From contig NZ_JBLWFH010000006.1 of NCBI RefSeq assembly GCF_050306235.1, positions 1-64,000 on the forward strand: a stretch of DNA of 64,000 bases. The letters run 5' to 3'. The translations under genes were made by a program, and so were the position numbers. This document shows positions 44,456 to 54,353 of the stretch, piece after piece. The first letter of the stretch is position 1. Every line of letters starts with the position of its first letter. The notes beneath the pieces are model-generated. The model had not been told where the DNA came from, did not search any database, and saw only the letters and a program-made list of their open reading frames with translations. This DNA is from Glaciecola sp947496235. Its GTDB lineage: Bacteria > Pseudomonadota > Gammaproteobacteria > Enterobacterales > Alteromonadaceae.

Positions 44456-46475
44456 CGCGCATACCCGGATTTGCACCTTCAGAAGGTTCAAGGATATATA
44501 AGTCAGAACCTCCGGGACCAGCGGCTAATACCATGCCTTCTGAGACGCCAAAACGCATTTTTCTTGGTGCTAAATTAGCTACCATCACAGTTAACTTTCC
44601 TTGTATATCTTCTGGTGCATAAGCAGACTTAATCCCAGCAAACACTTGGCGAGTTTCTCCACCTATATCTAACTCTAAACGCAATAATTTATCGGCCTTT
44701 TCAACCGCTTCGGCTTTGACTATTTTCGCGATTCTTAAATCAATTTTGGCAAAGTCGTCAAATGTAATCGTCGGTGCAATGGGTTCATCAATGAGCGGGC
44801 CAGATGACACAGGAGTCGCTTTGGCTTGTAAATTTTCTTTACTTGCTTCAACCATAGCCGCTACCTTGTCAGCATCCACCCGTTGCATTAATGCCTTAAA
44901 CTTGTTTATTGTATGCCCAGTTTTTACTTGGTTTACGCTATCCCAGCTAAAACTGTCGTTTAAGAATGCTTGAGCTTGTGCCGAGAGTTCAGGCACTACT
45001 GGCGTCAAATACACCATCAAAATTCTGAACAAATGAATTCCCAAAGAACAAACATCATGAGTTAGCGTTTGTTTTTCAGGATCTTTAATGGTTACCCAAG
45101 GCGCTTGAGCATCTATGTATTGATTGGCTTTATCAGCAAGGGACATGATATCGCGAATGGCTTTATGATATTGACGGGCTTCTAAAGCTTCTGCAATAGA
45201 GGTTTGAGCCTGCTGAAAACTGGCTAATAATTCTGGCTCAATGATGTTGTCTGATAATTTACCGTCAAATTTTTTGGTGATAAAGCTAGCACATCTTGAA
45301 GCGATATTGACTACCTTTCCGACTAAATCAGAATTTACTTTTTGTACAAAATCTTCGAAATTCAAATCGATATCAGTTGCGCTGTCGCTAAGTTTGCTCG
45401 CAAAGTAATAACGAAGATATTCAGGTTGTAAATGGTCTAAAAATGTCCGTGCTTTGATGAATGTACCGCGAGATTTACTCATTTTTGCACCGTTAACGGT
45501 GACAAAACCATGAATATTAACACCCGTAGGTTTGCGCATTTGAGCGCCTTCTAGCATGGCTGGCCAGAATAAGCAGTGGAAATAAGTAATATCCTTACCG
45601 ATGAAATGGTATAACTCGGTATCTGAGTCCGCTTTCCAAAATTCAGTATCATCAAGACCATTGGCATCACAGAAGTTTTTAAAACTCGCCATATAGCCTA
45701 CTGGAGCATCTACCCAAACATAGAAATATTTATTTGGCGCGCCAGGAATTTCAAACCCAAAATAGGGGGCGTCTCGGCTGATATCCCATTGCTGTAGTCC
45801 TTGCTCAAACCATTCGTTCAGTTTATTAGCCATTTCATTAGAAATTGCGCCTGATCGAATCCATTCCTTGAGCATGTTTTCAAACTTGGGTAAATCGAAA
45901 AAGAAATGTTCAGAATCTTTCAGAATAGGTGTTGCACCAGAGACCACAGAGCGCGGATTTTTCACTTCTGTTGGGCTGTAAGTTGAGCCACAAACATCAC
46001 AAGAGTCACCATTTTGATCTGTAGCACCGCATTTAGGGCAATCACCCTTTACAAAACGGTCCGGCAAAAACATGTTTTTTTCTGGATCATATAGCTGGCT
46101 GATGGTTCTTTTGGAAATATAACCAGCATTGTCTAATCGATTGTAAATTAATTCGCAGTATTCTTTGTTCTCTGGGCTATGAGTGACATAATAATTATCA
46201 TAATCCACAAAAAAATCACGAAGGTCTTGATCGTGTTCTTGGCGGGTTTGCTCAACCATCTGCTCTGGACTAATTCCTAGCTCTTGTGCTTTCAACATTA
46301 CTGGCGTGCCATGAGCATCATCGGCACAAACACTGTAACATTCATGCCCTCGTAATTTTTGAAAACGTACCCATATATCTGTTTGAATGTGTTCTAATAG
46401 ATGACCTAAATGAATAGAACCATTAGCATAGGGGAGTGCGCTAGTGACTAGAATTCGGCGCTTTGGTTGTTGCAT
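44448..46475 (-). CDS. metG: Methionyl-tRNA synthetase
   Basis: A 675-residue class I synthetase that also charges initiator tRNA. HIGH is HLGH in NGSIHLGHLLEHIQTD; the zinc knuckle uses CPKCGATDQNGDSCDVCG; KMSKS is in GAKMSKSRGTF. A C-terminal tRNA-binding OB-fold domain (about 575-675, FDDFAKIDLRIAKIVKAE) allows dimerisation. It diverges from apbC, as in E. coli. Confidence 0.97.
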   Translation of the reverse strand: MQQPKRRILVTSALPYANGSIHLGHLLEHIQTDIWVRFQKLRGHECYSVCADDAHGTPVMLKAQELGISPEQMVEQTRQEHDQDLRDFFVDYDNYYVTHSPENKEYCELIYNRLDNAGYISKRTISQLYDPEKNMFLPDRFVKGDCPKCGATDQNGDSCDVCGSTYSPTEVKNPRSVVSGATPILKDSEHFFFDLPKFENMLKEWIRSGAISNEMANKLNEWFEQGLQQWDISRDAPYFGFEIPGAPNKYFYVWVDAPVGYMASFKNFCDANGLDDTEFWKADSDTELYHFIGKDITYFHCLFWPAMLEGAQMRKPTGVNIHGFVTVNGAKMSKSRGTFIKARTFLDHLQPEYLRYYFASKLSDSATDIDLNFEDFVQKVNSDLVGKVVNIASRCASFITKKFDGKLSDNIIEPELLASFQQAQTSIAEALEARQYHKAIRDIMSLADKANQYIDAQAPWVTIKDPEKQTLTHDVCSLGIHLFRILMVYLTPVVPELSAQAQAFLNDSFSWDSVNQVKTGHTINKFKALMQRVDADKVAAMVEASKENLQAKATPVSSGPLIDEPIAPTITFDDFAKIDLRIAKIVKAEAVEKADKLLRLELDIGGETRQVFAGIKSAYAPEDIQGKLTVMVANLAPRKMRFGVSEGMVLAAGPGGSDLYILEPSEGANPGMRVK

Positions 46476-46567
46476 ATTGCGAAATATCCCTTAATCCGAT
46501 TAGTGTTTATAATAGGCGCAGATATTAGCCCAAACAGCTAGATAATGCACTTATTAAACGAATTAGA

Positions 46568-47686
46568 GTGACTATGTTTTTCAAAAAAGACAAAAAAAAG
46601 CAACCTAATGAGAATTTGTCGGAAGGCAAGCAGGATTGCGAAAAAATTAAGCATGCCATTTGTGCGCTACTGGCCATTAAGAAAACAGATTTAGTTCAGG
46701 TACAACATTCGAATAATCAAATCAAAATCAAACTTCCTTTACCTTACAAAACTGCACATTCAGAAATTATTGATAACTTAGTTTCTAATGGATTAGTTGC
46801 TAGCACTAATGATGTTGAAATTGAATCCAATATTCCCATCTTTCACACTCTTAAGCCCATTATCACAAACGTAAAAAATATTATTGCGGTTTCCTCTGGT
46901 AAAGGTGGGGTAGGAAAGTCGGCTACGGCTATCAATTTGGCTCTAGCATTAAAGCAATTGGGTGCAAGAGTGGGAGTGCTTGACGCTGATATTTATGGTC
47001 CCTCAGTGCCTATAATGTTGGGTACACAAAATGCGTCTCCTAAAAGCCCGGATAACAAAACCATGTACCCTATTGAGGCATTAGGTTTAGTTTCAAATTC
47101 TATTGGTTACTTGGTTAAAAACGATCATGCCTCCATTTGGAGAGGTCCTATGGCGAGTAAAGCCTTACAGCAGTTGCTTAATGAGACCAAATGGCCCTTG
47201 TTGGATTATCTTATTGTGGATATGCCCCCTGGTACTGGTGATATTCAGCTTACAATGGCGCAGCAATTGCCATTGACCGGCGCTGTGATTGTGACCACGC
47301 CGCAAGATATTGCGGTGGCAGATGCCGCCAAAGGCATTGCTATGTTTGAAAAGCTAGAAATTCCAATATTGGGTTTAGTTGAAAACATGAGCAGTTTTGT
47401 TTGTCCTCATTGTGAGAAAGAAACACCTATTTTTGATTTGGGTGGAGGGCGTAAATTGGCTGAACGCTATAAATATCCGATATTAGCTGAATTACCCTTA
47501 AATCTGAAAATCAGAGAATGTACTGACCAAGGCAAATCAATTTTCACTCTTTATCCAGAAGATCCACTTTGCCAGCACTATCTAGACGCGGCGGCAAATT
47601 TGAGTATTAATTTAGTGAATCAAGTGGAATTAGCGTCCTTGGTGCAAAATGATCCTAATGGTATTGCGGTGACTCAATTGAGTTAA
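46568..47686 (+). CDS. apbC: Iron-sulfur cluster carrier protein ApbC/Mrp
   Basis: A 372-residue P-loop ATPase that carries 4Fe-4S clusters to apoproteins. A small N-terminal DUF59-like domain (about 20-90) precedes the deviant Walker A GKGGVGKSATAINLA; LDADIYGPSVP and DYLIVDMPPGTGD follow, and the cluster-binding CxxC is in FVCPHCEKE. An in-frame ATG is visible one codon after the first residue. It is divergent from metG with about 90 bp between, and dcd follows on the same strand. Confidence 0.94.
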   Translation: MTMFFKKDKKKQPNENLSEGKQDCEKIKHAICALLAIKKTDLVQVQHSNNQIKIKLPLPYKTAHSEIIDNLVSNGLVASTNDVEIESNIPIFHTLKPIITNVKNIIAVSSGKGGVGKSATAINLALALKQLGARVGVLDADIYGPSVPIMLGTQNASPKSPDNKTMYPIEALGLVSNSIGYLVKNDHASIWRGPMASKALQQLLNETKWPLLDYLIVDMPPGTGDIQLTMAQQLPLTGAVIVTTPQDIAVADAAKGIAMFEKLEIPILGLVENMSSFVCPHCEKETPIFDLGGGRKLAERYKYPILAELPLNLKIRECTDQGKSIFTLYPEDPLCQHYLDAAANLSINLVNQVELASLVQNDPNGIAVTQLS

Positions 47687-47761
47687 CTCAGAGGAATATG
47701 GTTGCAACCCGTGCTGGCTTTGAGCATAATTCAAGCCCCTTAGATATTAGTAGAGCTCAAT

Positions 47762-48352
47762 ATGCGTTTGTGCGACAAGGACATTGTTAAATACATAGAA
47801 AAAGGTGAAATTGGTATTTCTCCGCAGCCTGATTTAACCAAAATCAGCGGTGTTACTGTGGATGTCAGCCTAGGAAATAAATTCCGTGTGTTTGAAGACC
47901 ATGCTGCGCCTTACATAGATTTAAGTGGACCCAAGTCACAAGTTCAAGCAGCTCTTGATAAAGTGATGAGTGATGAAATTGAATTAACTGGGGATGACGC
48001 ATTTTTCTTACATCCCGGCGAATTAGCACTGGCTATTACCCAAGAATCTATCACTTTACCTGCAAATATGGTGGGTTGGCTGGATGGTAGATCATCCTTA
48101 GCGCGTTTGGGATTGATGGTACATGTTACTGCACACAGAATTGATCCAGGTTGGTCTGGTAACATAGTGTTAGAGTTTTTTAATTCAGGAAAATTGCCCT
48201 TAGCTTTACGTGCAGGCATGAAGATCGGTGCTTTAAGTTTTGAGCTACTCAGTGATTATTGTGAAAAGCCATACAACGCACGTAATGACGCCAAGTATCG
48301 TAATCAAGATGGCGCCATTGCAAGTCGCATTAGCGGTGATAACAAAGAATAA
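47762..48352 (+). CDS. dcd: dCTP deaminase
   Basis: A 196-residue trimeric enzyme converting dCTP to dUTP, the main source of dUMP for thymidylate. The signature GRSSLARLGLMVHVTAHRID and GWSGNIVLEFFNSG contain the catalytic Arg, Ala/His and Glu. The C-terminal lid KYRNQDGAIASRI is intact. It lies 75 bp after apbC; the apbC-dcd neighbourhood is shared with E. coli. Length is within a few residues of the E. coli protein. Confidence 0.96.
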   Translation: MRLCDKDIVKYIEKGEIGISPQPDLTKISGVTVDVSLGNKFRVFEDHAAPYIDLSGPKSQVQAALDKVMSDEIELTGDDAFFLHPGELALAITQESITLPANMVGWLDGRSSLARLGLMVHVTAHRIDPGWSGNIVLEFFNSGKLPLALRAGMKIGALSFELLSDYCEKPYNARNDAKYRNQDGAIASRISGDNKE

Positions 48353-48372
48353 AGCTTGTTTATAACCAATGG

Positions 48373-50043
48373 TCAAATATGCATAGCGAAAGCTTCATCT
48401 GCTTGAATTCGCTTGTTTGCAGCTACTAATGCTTGCGTTCTGTCGTTAATAAAATCAGTGTCTGATATTAAGTTTTCATATCCCATGCGCATTAACTTAC
48501 GTTGAGACTCTTTATTGTTCACTATCATAATAATGTGTTTGTCTACCTGTTGCGCATCTTTGACCAAATTTTCAATGGTTAATGCAATGGTATCGTCCAA
48601 GTAAGAAACATCAGACAAATCGATAATCACTACCTCATGTTCGCCTAACGCCCCTAACTCTCTTGATATGGCTTTAGATACGCCAAAAATCATAGTTCCA
48701 CTCAGATAGAAATAAAGAATTCGACCTTTCGCTTGGTTTAATAATGCACGCTGTCTTAGATTAAGCGGTAAGCGTCCATCGGTATCACTGATAGCGCGAA
48801 TATTTTTAGCTTGTGAAACACTGAGTTTTTCAATGGTGATGATATTTGCGATAAACACGCCAATACCAACAGCGATGACTAAGTCGACGAATACCGTTAG
48901 TAATAATACAGCATACATAATGATACTGGTTTGTTTGGATACTTTGTGCGCTCTTTTAATAAAGCTCCAATCTAAGATATCAATACCTACCTTGATTGCA
49001 ATTCCAGCAAGCACAGCGATAGGTATTTCAGAAATTAAGTTGGAAGCGCCGAAAACAGCTACCACCAAGATGACGACCCGAGTTAACCCTGATAAAGCAG
49101 TTTTAGCGCCAGTTTGAATATTGACCACTGTCCCCATAGTTGCACCTGCGCCTGGCAAGCCACCTAAAAGTCCTGAAAATAAGTTACCAACGCCTTGTCC
49201 AATAAGTTCTTTATCGGATTTATGTTCGGTGCGGGTAAGGTTATCAGCAATAACTGAGGTTAACATTGAGTCAATACACCCAAGCATACCTAGCACTATA
49301 CCGTCGAGGATCATGGTTTGTAATTGTGATGGTTCAAATGTTGGTATTACCAGACTTGGTAGGCTGACATTAATTTCACCAATGCGATTTATCTCGGTAT
49401 TACCGAAGAAGTAGTAAGCAACTACGGATATTACTACCAATGCAATCAATTGAGGTGGAATGAAGTGTTTAATTTTTCTTGGGGTAAAAAATATCAAGCC
49501 TAAAGTGGCCAACGCCATGGCGGTTTCAACAAAATTTATTTGGCTTAGGGTGTCAGGGAGTGCCAAAAACGCACCGGTAACGCCGCCCTTGGGAGACTCC
49601 GCTCCAATTGCAGGAGCAAACTGCATAATTATTAATATACAGCCTATACCCGACATAAAGCCAGAAACTACACTGTAAGGCATTAAGGTTATGTATTTGC
49701 CTAGTTTTAATACACCAAAAATAATCTGAGTAATACCGGCAATCATGACTACGGTAAATGCCATGGCCAAACCCTGTTCGGGGTACTGAGATATCATAGC
49801 TGTGACAACTGATGCCATGATAACTGTCATGGGGCCTGTGGGTTCTGAAATAAGCGTTGACGTACCCCCAAACAGTGCCGCAAAAAATCCAATGATAATT
49901 GCACCATAAAGACCAGCTTCAGCGCCTGCGCCTGAGGCGACTCCAAATGCTAAGGCTAAGGGTAAAGACACTATAGCGGCGGTAAGACCGCCCATAATGT
50001 CACCTTTAAGGTTTTTAGTATTAATCAGATTAAAGATTTGCAC
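48373..50043 (-). CDS. SulP-family anion transporter with STAS domain
   Basis: A 556-residue inner-membrane transporter of the SLC26/SulP family. The membrane part (about 1-410, some twelve to fourteen segments) opens GLTAAIVSLPLALAFGVASGAGAE, the family signature, and includes GLLGGLPGAGATMGT. A C-terminal STAS domain (about 430-545) follows, FYLSGTMIFGVSKAI and VVIIDLSDVSYLDD. Substrates in the family include sulfate, bicarbonate and dicarboxylates; the sequence alone does not decide. It lies 77 bp downstream of nhaA on the same strand. Confidence 0.88.
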   Translation of the reverse strand: MQIFNLINTKNLKGDIMGGLTAAIVSLPLALAFGVASGAGAEAGLYGAIIIGFFAALFGGTSTLISEPTGPMTVIMASVVTAMISQYPEQGLAMAFTVVMIAGITQIIFGVLKLGKYITLMPYSVVSGFMSGIGCILIIMQFAPAIGAESPKGGVTGAFLALPDTLSQINFVETAMALATLGLIFFTPRKIKHFIPPQLIALVVISVVAYYFFGNTEINRIGEINVSLPSLVIPTFEPSQLQTMILDGIVLGMLGCIDSMLTSVIADNLTRTEHKSDKELIGQGVGNLFSGLLGGLPGAGATMGTVVNIQTGAKTALSGLTRVVILVVAVFGASNLISEIPIAVLAGIAIKVGIDILDWSFIKRAHKVSKQTSIIMYAVLLLTVFVDLVIAVGIGVFIANIITIEKLSVSQAKNIRAISDTDGRLPLNLRQRALLNQAKGRILYFYLSGTMIFGVSKAISRELGALGEHEVVIIDLSDVSYLDDTIALTIENLVKDAQQVDKHIIMIVNNKESQRKLMRMGYENLISDTDFINDRTQALVAANKRIQADEAFAMHI

Positions 50044-50076
50044 TGCTGAACTCTTCTATCGTTATGTTTTTCATTG

Positions 50077-50110
50077 ACCTTGCTCTTTCTTAACAAAGAA
50101 AGAGCAAGGT
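50077..50110. repeat. perfect 15-bp inverted repeat between nhaA and the sulP gene
   Basis: ACCTTGCTCTTTCTT and its exact complement enclose a 4-base loop. It may terminate or punctuate the nhaA transcript ahead of the SulP gene, although no T run follows on the minus strand. Confidence 0.65.
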
Positions 50111-50120
50111 ATTCATGCAT

Positions 50121-51317
50121 TTAAACTGTTTCAGGCGGTACTGGAGTATGTTTTTTTGCGGATTTTGAAATCACAATACCACCGAGTATCGCTGAAATAA
50201 TTGAACCCGCTAACACACCTACTTTTACACTGTTCAAATAGTCAGGACTGGCGGTTTCAAATGCCAGAGAGCCTATAAATAAACTCATTGTAAACCCTAT
50301 GCCGCATAGAATCGAAGCGCCATAGAGTTGTTGAAAAGTAACGCCTGCTGGCAATTTGGCAAAGCCTGATTTAACCGCTAGGTAACAAGCGCCGAAGATA
50401 CCTACTTGTTTTCCAACAAATAAACCTAACATCACGCCGATCACAATAGGATTAAATACTTGGTCAGCAGTAGTGCCCACTAATGTCACTCCTGCATTTG
50501 CAAAGGCAAAAATAGGTAAAATGGCGAATGATACCCATGGATGTAGCTTGTGCTCAAGATGATGTAGCATTATTTGTCCACTGCGGTTTTTACCATTGTG
50601 AGGAATGAATAGTGCCATTGCAAAGCCCGCTAAGGTTGCGTGAACGCCTGATTTTAGTACTGCGGCCCAGATTATCACTCCCACGATAATGTACATTCCT
50701 TGAGATTTGACTTTTAGTCGATTAAATATGAAGAGTATGCACAAACCCACAACCGCAATTATCAACGACAGAGTACTGAGCTCTGCTGAATAGAAGAGGG
50801 CGATGATAATAATGGCGCCAATATCGTCAAATATTGCCACTGACAGTAAAAATAGTTTTAAAGTGACAGGAAGCACTCGTCCAAAAAGACTGTAGACTCC
50901 CAAGGCAAAAGCGATATCGGTCGCAGCGGGAATGGCCCATCCGTTAATGCCAATAGGTTCATCTATATTAAAGGCAACATAGATGAGTGCTGGCATTATA
51001 ATACCTGCAATGGCGCCTATTGCTGGCATTACAATTTGTTCTCTTGATTGTAAGTGCCCCTCGAGGATCTCTCGTTTGACTTCTAAACCAACCATAAAGA
51101 AGAAAATCGCCATTAATCCATCATTTACCCAAAGAATAAGCGGCTTATCTATTTCTAAGGGACCTACCATGACAACGATATGAGTTTCATTGAACAAACC
51201 ATTATAGAAACTATTCAAAGGGGTGTTTGCCATGAGCATGGCAAGTGCAGCAGCGAACACTAAAATAATTCCGCCAGCAGCATCGTGGTGAATAAGTTTC
51301 TTAAAATTGTCTATCAT
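50121..51317 (-). CDS. nhaA: Na+/H+ antiporter NhaA
   Basis: A 398-residue electrogenic antiporter exporting sodium in exchange for protons, with about twelve membrane segments. The ion-binding Asp pair is in AIFDDIGAI, with ATDIAFALGVYSLFGR just before it; MVGLEVKREILEG near the start holds the family Glu/Lys. It fits a marine, sodium-rich habitat. It is first of a likely two-gene unit with the SulP gene. Confidence 0.95.
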   Translation of the reverse strand: MIDNFKKLIHHDAAGGIILVFAAALAMLMANTPLNSFYNGLFNETHIVVMVGPLEIDKPLILWVNDGLMAIFFFMVGLEVKREILEGHLQSREQIVMPAIGAIAGIIMPALIYVAFNIDEPIGINGWAIPAATDIAFALGVYSLFGRVLPVTLKLFLLSVAIFDDIGAIIIIALFYSAELSTLSLIIAVVGLCILFIFNRLKVKSQGMYIIVGVIIWAAVLKSGVHATLAGFAMALFIPHNGKNRSGQIMLHHLEHKLHPWVSFAILPIFAFANAGVTLVGTTADQVFNPIVIGVMLGLFVGKQVGIFGACYLAVKSGFAKLPAGVTFQQLYGASILCGIGFTMSLFIGSLAFETASPDYLNSVKVGVLAGSIISAILGGIVISKSAKKHTPVPPETV

Positions 51318-51422
51318 ATAAACTCCATATTTTCCTAATCCAAGGGCAAAGCCAAGTACAACTTTAGAGGGTGGATATTCAATAATTTAACTACGAATAA
51401 TACGCGAATCACTTTGAATAGT

Positions 51423-52958
51423 TCAATTCTCAGTGTCTTGCGTCGACGGCCTTTTTGATCGGCCATATTGCAATGCAAATGCGGCCGCGCTCAATAGCCC
51501 GAAAAATAACATGCTCGGCCAATTTCCGTAATTGCGATAAAAGGTTAAACCCTCTACCAAGGGGACTTGCACAGTCAGTGTATCAGCTTCAAATTGCGCT
51601 AGTTTACCTAATAATTTTCCATTTGCATCGTACGCACCGGTCACACCAGTGTTCGTTGCTCTCACTAATGGTAAGCCGAATTCAAGAGCGCGTATTCTTG
51701 CAATTTGAAGATGTTGATGAGGCCCATGTGAGTCACCAAACCAAGCATCGTTGCTGACTGTCAGTATCAAATTAGATGTGGCCGTAATATTCGCTCTGAT
51801 TTGATTAGGAAAAGCGATTTCATAACATAATGCTGGCACAATTTCTAAGCCATTAGCTAGCAAATTAGGTTGCACATAGTCACCTCGGTTAAACGATGAC
51901 ATTGGTAAATTAAACATAGGTGCTAGGGGACGCAAAATATCTTCAAAAGGGACGAATTCGCCAATGGGCAGTAAGTGATGCTTGGCGTATCTATTTTGAT
52001 GTTGATAGTAATATGGCATTGAATTCTTGCCTTGTATATCGATACCTAGCGCTATTAAAAAATTGTATGACTCTTTGCTCTTATAATTGTAATCCACGGC
52101 ACCTGTAATGATTGCGGTATTATGCTCTTCAGCCATTGCGTCAAGTTCGCCAAGCGTGGTGTGTCCCAACGGAAGCGATTCCAATACGGGAATAGCAGCT
52201 TCAGGCCAAACAATCAGATCGCTGTCCCAATTATCGGACGTAAGTTTTTTATATTTTTCAATGGTGGGCTTGTCGTGCTCAGGTTGCCATTTAATGCTTT
52301 GTTCAATATTACCTTGTACCAAGGTGATAGTTTTAGATTGCCCAGTGTCTTTTATCCAGGTTAATTGGTTTGAGAAAAATATGGCTAAGGCGATAGCAGA
52401 CAAGGTGGCCAAAAATTGCTTTATCTGCTTCTCACTGATTAACAAAGCGATTGAACTTACTAACCAAATGATGATCGCACTAACGCCAATTTCGCCGATA
52501 ATTGGGAATAGCCCTTGAAGCGGGGAGTCTATTTGACTGTAAGCGATGGACAACCATGGAAATCCGGTGAGAAAGTGGGCTCGGCAGAACTCCATGATTA
52601 ACCAAGCAAAAGGTAGAATCAAAGGCCATAAACGAATCTGTATGTACTTGTTGCAAGCCCAAACCAACAGCGCTGGAAAAAGTGCTAAATAGCCACAAAG
52701 GATTGCCATCATTAGGATAGAGATAACCAGAGGCAATCCGCCGAAAGTCGCTATACTGACATGAACCCAAGAAATACCTGCTCCGAAGTAGCCAAAACCA
52801 AACCACCAAGAGGTCCAAAACGGTGTTTTCGAGCATTTAATGCTGATCACTAGCCAAGCGACAAGCACTGGATAGAGAAGAAACCAAAAGTTAAAGGGCG
52901 CAAAAGCAAAGGTGAGAATTGCGCCTAGAAGAAACACAAGTCCATTGGTCATGAACAT
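51423..52958 (-). CDS. lnt: Apolipoprotein N-acyltransferase
   Basis: A 511-residue inner-membrane enzyme that adds the third acyl chain to lipoproteins. About six to eight helices (residues 5-205) carry a periplasmic nitrilase domain (about 210-480) with catalytic Glu in VWPEAAIP, Lys within the LLPIGEFVPFED region and Cys in PALCYEIAFP; a last helix ends it. It lies seven bases after corC on the same strand, as in E. coli. Confidence 0.95.
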   Translation of the reverse strand: MFMTNGLVFLLGAILTFAFAPFNFWFLLYPVLVAWLVISIKCSKTPFWTSWWFGFGYFGAGISWVHVSIATFGGLPLVISILMMAILCGYLALFPALLVWACNKYIQIRLWPLILPFAWLIMEFCRAHFLTGFPWLSIAYSQIDSPLQGLFPIIGEIGVSAIIIWLVSSIALLISEKQIKQFLATLSAIALAIFFSNQLTWIKDTGQSKTITLVQGNIEQSIKWQPEHDKPTIEKYKKLTSDNWDSDLIVWPEAAIPVLESLPLGHTTLGELDAMAEEHNTAIITGAVDYNYKSKESYNFLIALGIDIQGKNSMPYYYQHQNRYAKHHLLPIGEFVPFEDILRPLAPMFNLPMSSFNRGDYVQPNLLANGLEIVPALCYEIAFPNQIRANITATSNLILTVSNDAWFGDSHGPHQHLQIARIRALEFGLPLVRATNTGVTGAYDANGKLLGKLAQFEADTLTVQVPLVEGLTFYRNYGNWPSMLFFGLLSAAAFALQYGRSKRPSTQDTEN

Positions 52959-52965
52959 CTTCAGG

Positions 52966-53826
52966 TTAATTCTCCAATTCAGGTAGATATACTTTTAATT
53001 GCAAAATGCGACGTTGATCAGAAGTAGTCACTTCAAACTCAATATTTTCTACCTTAACTTTTTCACCCGTTTTCGGCATATGGCCAAACGCGCGCAATAC
53101 TACACCGCCGATAGTATCAGATTCTTCTTGATTAAAGTTGGTTTCAAAAAATTCGTTGAAACTATCTACTGGGGTGAGGGCTTTTACTGAATAAGTGTAT
53201 TTATTCAACGGGCGAATGTTGTCGTTTTCGTCTTCTTCGTCATCAAACTCATCTTCGATCTCACCCACAATGAGCTCTAAGATATCTTCAATGGTAACAA
53301 GACCTGACACTCCGCCGTATTCGTCCACCACAATGGCCATGTGATAACGTTTCTGTCGAAATTCTTTCAACAGAACATCGACGCGTTTACTCTCGGGTAC
53401 AATTATGGCTTCTCTTAACAGAGATTTTAGCGATATCTCAGCGTCTTTATTAAATGCGAAATAAAGTAAGTCTTTGGCTAGTAATATGCCTTCGATGTGA
53501 TCTTTATCTTCATTTATCACTGGAAAACGACTGTGTGCTGATTCAAGCATTATAGGAACAAAATCTTCTAAACTCTGTTCCACGTCTATGGTAATCATTT
53601 GAGCACGTGGGATCATAATGTCGCGGACTTTCATTTCGCTGACAATCATCACCCCTTCAATCATTTCTTTGGTCTGGGGATCGATAAGCTCTCTTTGTTC
53701 TGCATCTGAAATTACTTCAGAAAGCTCTTCTTTGTTTTGCGGTTCTCCTTTAAAGCTATTGAACAGGCGTTCAAACCAGCTTTTATTTGAAGAACCGTTA
53801 CTAGAGTGGGGATTGTCTTCGCTCAT
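52966..53826 (-). CDS. corC: CorC/HlyC family CBS-domain protein
   Basis: A 286-residue cytoplasmic protein without membrane helices: two CBS domains (about 70-200, VRDIMIPRAQMITID, and YHMAIVVDEYGGVSGLVTIED) and a C-terminal CorC_HlyC FAD-like domain (about 205-285). It was tied to magnesium/cobalt efflux in Salmonella; its direct role is debated. It sits between ybeY and lnt, the conserved order. Confidence 0.92.
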   Translation of the reverse strand: MSEDNPHSSNGSSNKSWFERLFNSFKGEPQNKEELSEVISDAEQRELIDPQTKEMIEGVMIVSEMKVRDIMIPRAQMITIDVEQSLEDFVPIMLESAHSRFPVINEDKDHIEGILLAKDLLYFAFNKDAEISLKSLLREAIIVPESKRVDVLLKEFRQKRYHMAIVVDEYGGVSGLVTIEDILELIVGEIEDEFDDEEDENDNIRPLNKYTYSVKALTPVDSFNEFFETNFNQEESDTIGGVVLRAFGHMPKTGEKVKVENIEFEVTTSDQRRILQLKVYLPELEN

Positions 53827-53858
53827 TTTACTCGTGCTCTAAGGTTCAAGGTCTATAA

Positions 53859-54353
53859 TTACTGCAACAGGTATGGGTCGTCAATACCTAATTGGGCTAA
53901 AATTTTAACCTCTAGGGATTCCATTTCCTCAGCATCTTCATTCTCTATGTGGTCATAGCCCAATAAATGCAAGATACCGTGGACGCATAAATGCACAAAA
54001 TGATGCAATAGATTTTTGTTTTGTTGTTTCGACTCTTCCACGACCACATCAAGGCAAATCACCAGATCACCTATGTGTTCTGATTCTACAAAATCAGGCA
54101 AATCTGAAGGGAAAGACAAAACGTTGGTAGGATAATTCTTACCGCGATATTGGTCATTCAGCGATTGTGCCTCTTCTCGACCGGTTATTCGAATGACTGC
54201 ACTGACATCATCTTGTAACCCCAAAATTGTGGGGATACAAGAGAGAGTTTGCTGAAGCTGTTGGATATTGAGTTGAAGTAGGTTGCCGTCTTTCAACGAT
54301 ATTTCGTCAGCAACCTGTATTTCAAGGATTAATGATGAAGTGTTTATAATCAA
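53859..54353 (-). CDS. ybeY: Endoribonuclease YbeY
   Basis: A 164-residue metalloprotein needed for 16S rRNA 3' maturation and ribosome quality control. The zinc motif is HGILHLLGYDH with His125, His129 and His135; the conserved Arg is in RGKNYPTNVLSFP. The start overlaps the ybeZ stop by four bases, so the two are translationally coupled. Confidence 0.95.
   Translation of the reverse strand: MIINTSSLILEIQVADEISLKDGNLLQLNIQQLQQTLSCIPTILGLQDDVSAVIRITGREEAQSLNDQYRGKNYPTNVLSFPSDLPDFVESEHIGDLVICLDVVVEESKQQNKNLLHHFVHLCVHGILHLLGYDHIENEDAEEMESLEVKILAQLGIDDPYLLQ

Noticed and set aside
52108..52518. 136-codon plus-strand frame inside lnt
   Set aside because: Antisense shadow of a well-supported nitrilase domain.
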